Positions 42,616-49,624 of a stretch of DNA of 64,000 bases are shown here, one piece after another. Below the pieces are notes generated by a model. It made no database searches and was not told where the DNA came from. It saw only the letters and a program-made list of their open reading frames with translations. The position numbers were made by a program, and so were the translations under genes. Origin of the DNA: SKLM01 sp964575455 (lineage in GTDB: Bacteria; Chloroflexota; Anaerolineae; B4-G1); assembly GCA_964575455.1 (NCBI GenBank), contig CAZNRX010000008.1, positions 1-64,000 of the forward strand. The letters run 5' to 3'. Position 1 is the first letter of the stretch. Each line of letters begins with the position of its first letter.

Positions 42616-43299
42616 ATGGAGCCGCTACGTATTCTATTGGTCGACGATCACCTGCTCTTCCGCAAGGGCCTGATTCGACTCCTTGATGTCCAGCCCGATT
42701 TCAGCGTGGTGGGCGAAGCGCGCGATGGTTTGGAAGCGATCGAGGAAGCCCGGCGATTGCGGCCAGACGTGGTGCTGATGGACATTAACATGCCGAATTG
42801 TGATGGCCTGGAGGCGACCCGGCGCATCAAGGCTCAGATGCCGGAGGTGAAGGTCGTCATGCTCACCGTCTCTGACGATGAGCAAGATCTGGTCACGGCG
42901 GTGAAATATGGTGCCGACGGCTACCTGCTCAAGGATCTGCAGCCGGAGGAGTTGTTTGAGCAGTTGCGGCGGATAGGCGAGGGGGAGGCTCCCCTCTCGC
43001 ACGGTATGACCGGCAAGCTGCTCAACCAGCTGGCAGGGCTCGTGGGCCCGAAGCGAAGCCGTCCGGTACCGGAACCGAAGGCGGCCGCCGTGCTCTCAAA
43101 TCGCGAGTGTGAGGTCCTGGCGCTGGTGGTAGAGGGTTTCACCAATCGGGAGATTGGTGAGGAGCTTGGCATCGCCCGCAATACCGTGAAGAATCATCTG
43201 CGGAGCGTCTATGCTAAGTTGGATGTTAGAAACCGCACAGAGGCCGCGGCGTACGCTGTTGGGCATGGTCTGATCTGTCTTCCGGATAGCTTCGATTGA
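42616..43299 (+). CDS. NarL/FixJ-type response regulator 2
   Basis: A 227-residue regulator. The receiver has 'LVDDH', phospho-acceptor D56 in 'VVLMDINMPN', Thr in 'MLTVS' and Lys in 'YLLKD'. The LuxR-type DNA-binding domain ends with 'TNREIGEELGIARNTVKNH'. No SD is obvious before ATG 42616. No kinase gene is adjacent; the GAF kinase 1.4 kb upstream may serve both regulators or it may be an orphan. It has its own promoter and leader hairpin, lying between folD2 and the DUF166-like gene. Confidence 0.9.
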   Translation: MEPLRILLVDDHLLFRKGLIRLLDVQPDFSVVGEARDGLEAIEEARRLRPDVVLMDINMPNCDGLEATRRIKAQMPEVKVVMLTVSDDEQDLVTAVKYGADGYLLKDLQPEELFEQLRRIGEGEAPLSHGMTGKLLNQLAGLVGPKRSRPVPEPKAAAVLSNRECEVLALVVEGFTNREIGEELGIARNTVKNHLRSVYAKLDVRNRTEAAAYAVGHGLICLPDSFD

Positions 43300-43608
43300 T
43301 GGCCCGTCAATGCCCGTGTCGGGACCTTCAAACCCCAGAATCGCCAGGCCAGGCGTCTCACCCCGATGTGTCCGCGGCACTTCGCTGCGCTGCGAGCCGC
43401 ACTACGAACAGGAGAGGAGCCAGGGACTAGCCCGTTTTGGCTATTTATGGGCCAGTGGTGGCCCACATGGGCTATAGACGAAATGACGCAAGGGACGTAT
43501 AATAACGCCTGGCGGTTTACTGACCGGGAGTCAGTTTAGGGCTGGCCCGCAAACAACTGACAAACCATCTGCTGACAGATCGGCGGCTGATAAAACAGCT
43601 AAGGAGTT
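43300..43608 (+). promoter_or_regulatory. Promoter region of the DUF166-like gene
   Basis: A 309-base gap. TAGACG (43475-43480), 17 bp and TATAAT (43498-43503) form a good promoter. A hairpin GGGCCA-GTGG-TGGCCC (43450-43465) lies just upstream of the -35 and could be an operator. The leader ends with AAGGAG before ATG 43609. No gene was seen in the rest of the gap. Confidence 0.6.
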
Positions 43609-44772
43609 ATGCCTACCCGACGCGTATTTATCCTCGCAAGCCAGCCCCTTTTTGCACAAGGGGTCGAAAGCCTTCTCTCTGGTCGATCAGGTATTGAGGT
43701 CGTCGGTGCTGCCGTTATTGGCCCCGACGTGTTTGACCGCCTGTCGGAAGCGAACCCTGACGTGATCATCATCGAGTCGGGGGGTGAGGAGCAGAGCCAG
43801 CTGGTGACGAAGAGCCTGGCCTCTGCTTCTGATGCGAAGGTGATAGGGCTCACGCCGGATGACAACCGCATCTCGATCTACTATCAACAGATGAGGGAGA
43901 GCCGGCGGGTTGACGACCTGCTGGAGGAGGTCCTTGAGCCTCTGAGCTGGCAGGCGGGGCGGGCAGCCCGAGGACGGGGACCGGGGTGGAGTGGTTTGCG
44001 GATTTTTGTCCTTTACCAGGGACCCTATGGCGAGCGTATTCTGCAGCATGTCCGACGCTTTGCGCCTATGTCCTGGTCGATTGAGGCCTGGCGGGCGCCC
44101 TCCGATCTCCCCCCGGTGGTGGATGCTCCGCTGACGTTCCTGCCGTTGGATCTTCCCGATGTGGATCTCGTGCTCTCCGTGGCACAGATACCCAGTGTGG
44201 CTCAACTTGTGCCCAGCGTAGTCGAGCGAACCGGGGCGCGTTCGGCGATTGTGCCCGCGGACAACGCGGTCTGGCTGCCCGATGGTCTGGCGCGTCAGCT
44301 TCGATCTGAGCTGTCCGAGGCGGGCGTGACGGCCGTCTTTCCCAAGCCCTTCTGCTCCCTCACGGAGGACGCCTACAGCGTGCGTGAGCACCGAGTCTCG
44401 TATGAGGACCCCTGGATTGCCGGGTTTGCCCATTGTTTTGGTCGCCCTGTCTTGTGCATGGCCTGTGAGGGGGGCAGGATCGTGGATGTCGACGTAAGGC
44501 GGGACACGGCGTGCGGGTCTGCGCGCGCTGTGGCCCGCGAGTTGGTCGGCGAGGCTGTGGAGGGCGCGGTGCAGCGCGCCGGCCTTCTGCATCATCACTC
44601 CCCCTGTTCAGCCGCCATGCGTGTGGATCCCAGCTTGGGCGAGCCGCTGATTCAGGTGGCAGGAGAGCTTATGCGACAGGCGGTCAGGGGCGCAATCGAG
44701 TCATGCCTGTCAGCGGCAGGCGGCCCGGGGGCAGGCTTGGGGATTGGGTTGACGCAGTCACCTAGGGATTAG
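43609..44772 (+). CDS. Receiver-like domain fused to DUF166-type domain
   Basis: A 387-residue protein; AAGGAG precedes ATG 43609. Residues 1-110 look like a response-regulator receiver fold ('VFILASQPLFAQGVESLL', 'ANPDVIIIES') but lack the acidic pair and a clear phospho-acceptor, so it is probably a pseudo-receiver. From about residue 125 the sequence resembles DUF166 proteins: 'FVLYQGPYGERILQHV', 'HCFGRPVLCMACEGG' with a C-x2-C, and 'HHHSPCSAAMRVD'. DUF166 is of unknown function and is known mainly from archaea and anaerobes. It precedes formate-THF ligase by 116 bases on the same strand, so a WL-related role is plausible. The C-terminal 'TQSPRD' end comes from a sequence shared with the CODH gene end. 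Confidence 0.65.
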   Translation: MPTRRVFILASQPLFAQGVESLLSGRSGIEVVGAAVIGPDVFDRLSEANPDVIIIESGGEEQSQLVTKSLASASDAKVIGLTPDDNRISIYYQQMRESRRVDDLLEEVLEPLSWQAGRAARGRGPGWSGLRIFVLYQGPYGERILQHVRRFAPMSWSIEAWRAPSDLPPVVDAPLTFLPLDLPDVDLVLSVAQIPSVAQLVPSVVERTGARSAIVPADNAVWLPDGLARQLRSELSEAGVTAVFPKPFCSLTEDAYSVREHRVSYEDPWIAGFAHCFGRPVLCMACEGGRIVDVDVRRDTACGSARAVARELVGEAVEGAVQRAGLLHHHSPCSAAMRVDPSLGEPLIQVAGELMRQAVRGAIESCLSAAGGPGAGLGIGLTQSPRD

Positions 44773-44846
44773 GGAGCGGGGGCGCGGGTGGCACACGCCC
44801 TCTGAGCTGGATTAACTCTGGTTAGCACCCCGGTTCATCCGGGTTA

Positions 44847-44869
44847 ACGTTCAAGCGTTCAAACATTTA
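44847..44869 (+). promoter_or_regulatory. Class A leader motif before formate-THF ligase
   Basis: ACGTTCAAGCGTTCAAACAT begins 42 bases before ATG 44889 and is followed by AAGGAGG. It matches consensus ACGTTCNARYGTTCAAAYR, found at the same distance before the genes at 47217 and 57862. The repeated GTTC half-sites are about 10 bases apart. Confidence 0.6.
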
Positions 44870-44888
44870 GACGTGTAAGGAGGAAAGC

Positions 44889-46784
44889 ATGCCTGTTGAG
44901 AAAGTCTATCCTGTACCCAGCGACATCGAGATCGCGCACGCGGCGGAACTGCTTCCGATCGTGGAGGTAGCCAAGAGCGTCGGCCTGTCCGAGGATGATA
45001 TCGATCGGTTCGGGAAGTGGAAGGCCAAGGTCCACATCGACGTTCTGGAGAAATTCGCAGATCGTGAGAACGGCAGGTACATCGACGTGACTGCCATCAC
45101 GCCCACCCCGCTGGGCGAGGGCAAGACGGTGACCACCATTGGCCTCAGCCAGGGGCTTCACTATATCGGGGAGAATGTCTTCACCTGCATTCGCCAGCCG
45201 TCGCAGGGACCGACGTTCGGTATCAAGGGCGGTGCCGCCGGTGGTGGCTACGCTCAAGTGGTGCCCATGGAGGACTTCAACCTCCATTTGACAGGCGACA
45301 TCCACGCTGTGAGCGCGGCTCACAACCTGCTGGCGGCCGCCATTGAGAACCGCATGGCGAAGGAAGCCGGGTGGAGCACGGACTTCTTAGCCAAGATGCT
45401 CTGCCCGGATGATGAATATACCGACTCTATGCGGAAGCGGCTGGAAAAACTGGGCATCGAATCAGAAAAGCCTTCTGATTTGAGCGACGAGGATAAGGAG
45501 AGCATGTTCCGTCTGAACATCGATCCTGACTCCATTCAGTGGAACCGCGTGGTGGATGTCTCCGACGCGGCGCTTCGCAACATCATCGTTGGTCTCGGCG
45601 GCAACGGCCAGCCTCGGGAGACCGGCTACGATATCACGGTAGCTTCTGAGATCATGGCCGCGCTGGGTATGTGCAGCGACCTGGCCGATCTGCGCGAGCG
45701 CATGGGCCGTATCATCATCGGCACGAACAAGACGGGCGGCAAGACGCACGTCGACCGGCCTGTCAGGCCGATCACGGCTGAAGATCTGAACGTGGCCGGT
45801 GCGATGACGGTGTTGCTCAAGGATGCCATCATGCCCAACATGATGCAGACCTTGGCTGGCAGCCCCGCCTTCGTTCACACCGGACCCTTCGCGAATATCG
45901 CTCAGGGCAATAGCTCCATCATGGCCGACAAGATCGCCCTCAAGCTGGTAGGCCCCGAGGGCTACGTCGTCACCGAGTCCGGCTTTGGCGCCGACTGCGG
46001 GATGGAGAAGTTCATGAACCTCAAGAGCCGCGTCAGTGGGCTGAAGCCCAACTGCGTGGTCTTGGTCGCCACTGTTCGTGCGCTGAAGATGCACGGCGGT
46101 GGCCCCAAGGTCGTCGCGGGCAAGCCGCTGGACAAGGCCTATACCGAGGAGAACCTGGAGCTGTTGGAGAAGGGCTTGCCCAACCTGCTGCAGCACATCG
46201 AGAATGCGACCAAGTTCGGCGTCCCGGTGGTCGTGGCCATCAACCGTTTCAACAGCGACACAGAGGCTGAGGTCGAGTTGATCCGCAAGCGCGCCAAGGA
46301 GACCGGCGCCTACGATGCTGTCCTCAGCGAGGTCTGGCTCAAGGGCGGCGAGGGCGGAGCTGATCTGGCTCGCGCTGTGGTCAAGGCCATTGATGAGGAG
46401 GAGAACAACTTCCACTTCCTCTACGAGGACGACATGTCCATCAAGGAGAAGATCGAAACCGTCGCCAAGGAGATCTATCGCGCCGACAGCGTCGACTTCT
46501 CCGATACAGCGGAGGCTAAGATCAAGCAGTTCACCGAGATGGGACTGAGCCACCTGCCGCTCTGCATGGCGAAGACTCACCTCTCGTTCTCGCATGATCC
46601 AAAGCTCAAGGGTGTGCCAAAGGGCTTCACGTTGCCCATCAGGGACGTTAGAGCGAGCGTAGGCGCCGGGTTCATTTTCCCGCTCTGCGGTACGATGAGC
46701 ACGATGCCTGGTCTGCCCACGCGGCCCGCGTTCACCGAGATCGACATCGACACGGAGACCGGTGAGGTTAAGGGGCTGTCGTAG
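44889..46784 (+). CDS. fhs: Formate-tetrahydrofolate ligase, long form
   Basis: A 631-residue enzyme that makes 10-formyl-THF from formate, THF and ATP, the entry step of the WL methyl branch. The P-loop is 'TPTPLGEGKT' (residues 71-80), and 'PSQGPTFGIKGGAAGGG', 'GPFANIAQGNSSI' and the closing 'GTMSTMPGLPTRPAF' are intact. It is about 75 residues longer than typical bacterial enzymes. The additional block around residues 165-220 ('LEKLGI...FRLNIDPDSIQWNRVVDVSD') is like that in the ligase domain of eukaryotic C1-THF synthases. AAGGAGG sits five bases before ATG. It is followed by a 432-base gap before the CODH unit. Confidence 0.96.
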   Translation: MPVEKVYPVPSDIEIAHAAELLPIVEVAKSVGLSEDDIDRFGKWKAKVHIDVLEKFADRENGRYIDVTAITPTPLGEGKTVTTIGLSQGLHYIGENVFTCIRQPSQGPTFGIKGGAAGGGYAQVVPMEDFNLHLTGDIHAVSAAHNLLAAAIENRMAKEAGWSTDFLAKMLCPDDEYTDSMRKRLEKLGIESEKPSDLSDEDKESMFRLNIDPDSIQWNRVVDVSDAALRNIIVGLGGNGQPRETGYDITVASEIMAALGMCSDLADLRERMGRIIIGTNKTGGKTHVDRPVRPITAEDLNVAGAMTVLLKDAIMPNMMQTLAGSPAFVHTGPFANIAQGNSSIMADKIALKLVGPEGYVVTESGFGADCGMEKFMNLKSRVSGLKPNCVVLVATVRALKMHGGGPKVVAGKPLDKAYTEENLELLEKGLPNLLQHIENATKFGVPVVVAINRFNSDTEAEVELIRKRAKETGAYDAVLSEVWLKGGEGGADLARAVVKAIDEEENNFHFLYEDDMSIKEKIETVAKEIYRADSVDFSDTAEAKIKQFTEMGLSHLPLCMAKTHLSFSHDPKLKGVPKGFTLPIRDVRASVGAGFIFPLCGTMSTMPGLPTRPAFTEIDIDTETGEVKGLS

Positions 46785-46910
46785 ACGGCGGGAGTAGGAA
46801 GTAAGGTTAGTAGGCTGGCGAGCCGGTGGTTGGGGGCCGGGATTGGGGTTGGGACCAGCATGGCGCCAAAGCTGGTCCCAGCATGGCACCAACTGTCGGT
46901 TCGCCGGAAA

Positions 46911-46930
46911 CACGAAGGACACGAAAGACA
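46911..46930 (+). repeat. CACGAAGG repeat, intergenic
   Basis: CACGAAGGACACGAAAGACA, two to three units of the 9-base repeat family. Confidence 0.75.
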
Positions 46931-47144
46931 CAGCGGTAGAGTGGCTTTCCACGTTCGCTGTGTGCTGGGCGGCGCAGGGTATGGCGGAGCTTGTCGCAAA
47001 GGTAACTGTTCACCTCACGCTCTGAGTGGATCCGCGATCCGTGGGCTTGAGCGCCAAGTCGCCGGATGATAGATCCGGCTGCAGCTTGGGGAACATGAGG
47101 TGAATGATCACCGGCAGAGCTTACGGAGGCCGTGGAAAGCAACG

Positions 47145-47167
47145 CTAAACACGAAGGTCACGAACAA
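47145..47167 (+). repeat. CACGAAGG repeat, intergenic, second tract
   Basis: CTAAACACGAAGG then TCACGAAC. The preceding ACGCTAAACACGAAGG is identical to the start of the tract inside hdrA1 at 61417, showing that the repeat has a conserved left flank. Confidence 0.7.
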
Positions 47168-47175
47168 ATGTTAAA

Positions 47176-47198
47176 ACGTTCGAATGTTCAAACGCTGA
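47176..47198 (+). promoter_or_regulatory. Class A leader motif before the HMA-like/CODH unit
   Basis: ACGTTCGAATGTTCAAACG begins 41 bases before ATG 47217 and is followed by AAGGAGG. Same consensus and spacing as at 44847 and 57820. Confidence 0.6.
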
Positions 47199-47216
47199 TA
47201 AGGAGGCTGTGAGACG

Positions 47217-47552
47217 ATGGAGAAGGTGATCCTGGATGTGCCCACGCTGTGGGCCGATCATCACACGCTCAAGGTTCGTGATGCGCTTGTCAACGTGGAG
47301 GGAGTTGAGGATGTCTACGCCAGCTCAGCCTGGAAGCAGGTCCTGGTGACCTACGATGACGGCGTCGCTTCTCCTGCGGCTGTTGAGGAGGCGCTGGCGG
47401 AGGCGGGCTACCCGGTGGGCGAGGGCGAGATGCCTGTGCTGGTCCAGCCCACTGACAAACGTCGGGACCCGCAGTGGGAGAAGCTGGGTTTCCGCACCAC
47501 CACGACCAGCCGGGTGGACCTGGAGATGTCCGGCGAGTTCCGGAAGTACTAG
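47217..47552 (+). CDS. Small HMA-like protein without metal-binding cysteines
   Basis: A 111-residue protein. Residues 1-70 follow the ferredoxin-like heavy-metal-associated fold ('HTLKVRDALVNVEGVEDVYASS', 'VLVTYDDGVASPAAVEEALAEAGYPV'), but the CxxC metal loop is replaced by 'WADHHT', with two histidines instead of cysteines. The C-terminal 40 residues are unfamiliar. It sits 16 bases before the CODH gene behind a class A leader. A role in nickel or metal handling for CODH/ACS would fit the context and the His pair, but this is inference. Confidence 0.7.
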   Translation: MEKVILDVPTLWADHHTLKVRDALVNVEGVEDVYASSAWKQVLVTYDDGVASPAAVEEALAEAGYPVGEGEMPVLVQPTDKRRDPQWEKLGFRTTTTSRVDLEMSGEFRKY

Positions 47553-47568
47553 GAAGGATAGGAATCAA

Positions 47569-49599
47569 ATGGCAAGAAAGAAGACGAGAGCGCCCGAACA
47601 AGCCAGTCAGGATAGGGCCTCAATCGCCCTCCTGGAGTGCGCTTGCGATCTGGAGATGGAGACGTGTTTCTCAAGAGCGGATGACGTGCGGGCCTGTCCC
47701 ACCGGCTCTCAAGGCCTTTGCTGCAAGAACTGCTCCATGGGTCCCTGCCGTCTGATAGGGAAGACCGACCGTGGGGTTTGCGGGGCCACAGTGGCCACCA
47801 TCGTGGCTCGAAACTTCGCCCGCGCAGTCGCTGCAGGGGCCTCGGCTCACTCCGATCATGGCCGTGACTTGGCCTACACCTTGCTGGAGGCCGCGGAGGG
47901 GCACGCGCCCGACTACGGGGTGCGCGATCCGCACAAGCTGGTCGAGGTGGCTGGATACCTGGACGTCGAGACGAAGGATAGCGAGGGTGAGGACAAGCCC
48001 ATCGACGAGCTCGCCCGGGATGTCGCGCTGGCCGCGCTGGCGGAGTTTGGGAAGACGCAGGGTGTCGTCAAGAACCTCAAGCGCGCCCCGGCCAAGCGGC
48101 AGGAGATCTGGCGCGAGCAGGATATTGAGCCGCGCAGCATCGATCGCGAGGTCGTCGAGATGCTCCACCGCACCCACGTGGGGAACGACCAGGACGCGGA
48201 GCATATCCTGGATCATGCGCTGCGCTGTGCCTTGGGCGACGGTTGGGGCGGCTCGATGATAGCCACGGATCTATCCGACGTCCTCTTCGGTACGCCCGCT
48301 CCCGTGCAGACCGACGCTAACCTTGGTGTGCTCCAAGATGACCGGGTCAACGTGATCATCCACGGCCACGAGCCGACGTTGTCCGAGATGATCGTCGCTG
48401 CCTCGCTCGATCCGGAGCTCATCGAATATGCCAAGAGCAAGGGTGCCGAGGGCATTCAGCTCGCTGGCGTCTGCTGCACGGCCAACGAGACCCTGATGCG
48501 AGAGGGCGTGCCCCTGGCCGGGAACTTCCTCCAGCAGGAGCTAGCGCTCCTCACAGGGGCGGTCGAGGCTATGGTGGTGGACATCCAGTGCATCATGCAG
48601 GGGCTGGCGCCCTTGGCCGATCAGTACCACACGGAGCTGATCACCACCTCGCCGAAGGCGAAGATCGAGGGCGCCATGCACATCGAGTTTGACGAGACCA
48701 GGGCACTGGAGATCGCGAAGGAGATCATCCGCCGCGCTATCGACCGCTTCCCCGAGCGGGGAGAGACGAGGATCCCCAACGTGAAGAACGCGATGGTGCC
48801 CGGTTTCTCCCACGAGTACATCGACTACGCTCTTGGTGGAGCTTTCCGTGGGTCCCTGCGCCCGCTCAACGATGCCATCGAGGCTGGACGTATCCGGGGC
48901 GTGGTGGCCAACATCGGGTGCAACAACGCCCGCGTTTGTCACGATGAGTTCCACAACTACGTCGTCACCGAGTTCATCAAGAACGATATCCTGGTGGTCG
49001 AGACAGGCTGCGGCGCCATCGCCAGTGCCAAGCTTGGTTATATGACCCCCGAGACGGCCCTAGAGTTGGCCGGCCCTGGTTTGCGCGAGGTCTGCGAGAC
49101 GGTGGGTATCCCGCCGGTGCTCCATATGGGCTCCTGCGTCGACAACTCCCGCATCCTCACCGTGCTTTCACAGATGGCCACTGAGACCGGTCTGGGCGAG
49201 GATATCTCAGACATCCCGGCGGTCGGTATGGCGCCGGAGTGGATGAGCGAGAAGGCGATATCCATCGCCACCTACTGCGTCGCTTCCGGCGCCTACGTCA
49301 TCATGGGCGCCAGCGACCCTGTCTCCGGCAGCGAGACCGTCACCAGGATCCTCAGTGATGGCTGGGAGGAAAAGGTCGGCGGCAGGCTGGAATTCGTGAT
49401 GGAGAAGGAGGAGATCGTCCGGCGGGCCATCGAAGCCATCGATCGTAAGCGAGAGGCGCTGGGGCTCGATGAGTATGACCCCTCCAAGTGGGGCGCGAGC
49501 GGCGACCAGCGCATGCCGGAGCTACTCGAACTGCCGTTCGAGGAGCGGATAGAGGCCGTCTACGGGTCGACGCAGTCACCTGGCAGGAGTAGGGAGTAG
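47569..49599 (+). CDS. cooS: Ni-Fe carbon monoxide dehydrogenase catalytic subunit
   Basis: A 676-residue CooS/AcsA-type CODH that interconverts CO2 and CO. ATG 47569 follows AGGAAGGATAGGA; earlier in-frame codons overlap the HMA-like gene. B/D-cluster cysteines are C43, C51, C52, C55, C60 and C71 ('GLCCKNCSMGPCR', 'GVCGA'). C-cluster ligand candidates follow the CooS order: H265 or H267 in 'HGHEP', C303 in 'GVCCTANE', C341 in 'DIQC', C451 in 'IGCNNAR', C481 in 'ETGCGA' and C523 in 'GSCVDN'. All are present, so it should be active. It lies directly before the acetyl-CoA synthase fusion gene and should form the CODH/ACS core. The last residues 'TQSPGRSRE' derive from a repeat also found at 44751. 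Confidence 0.96.
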   Translation: MARKKTRAPEQASQDRASIALLECACDLEMETCFSRADDVRACPTGSQGLCCKNCSMGPCRLIGKTDRGVCGATVATIVARNFARAVAAGASAHSDHGRDLAYTLLEAAEGHAPDYGVRDPHKLVEVAGYLDVETKDSEGEDKPIDELARDVALAALAEFGKTQGVVKNLKRAPAKRQEIWREQDIEPRSIDREVVEMLHRTHVGNDQDAEHILDHALRCALGDGWGGSMIATDLSDVLFGTPAPVQTDANLGVLQDDRVNVIIHGHEPTLSEMIVAASLDPELIEYAKSKGAEGIQLAGVCCTANETLMREGVPLAGNFLQQELALLTGAVEAMVVDIQCIMQGLAPLADQYHTELITTSPKAKIEGAMHIEFDETRALEIAKEIIRRAIDRFPERGETRIPNVKNAMVPGFSHEYIDYALGGAFRGSLRPLNDAIEAGRIRGVVANIGCNNARVCHDEFHNYVVTEFIKNDILVVETGCGAIASAKLGYMTPETALELAGPGLREVCETVGIPPVLHMGSCVDNSRILTVLSQMATETGLGEDISDIPAVGMAPEWMSEKAISIATYCVASGAYVIMGASDPVSGSETVTRILSDGWEEKVGGRLEFVMEKEEIVRRAIEAIDRKREALGLDEYDPSKWGASGDQRMPELLELPFEERIEAVYGSTQSPGRSRE

Positions 49600-49624
49600 G
49601 AGTAGGGGGTAAGGGAGAAACGTT

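Larger units (their letters stand above)
46785..47216. other. Intergenic region with repeats between fhs and the HMA-like gene
   Basis: No gene was found. It contains a 10-bp perfect hairpin TGGGACCAGC/GCTGGTCCCA (46850-46859, 46871-46880), two CACGAAGG repeat tracts, and the class A leader motif at 47176. GGAGTAGG-type microsatellite sequence follows the fhs stop. Confidence 0.6.
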
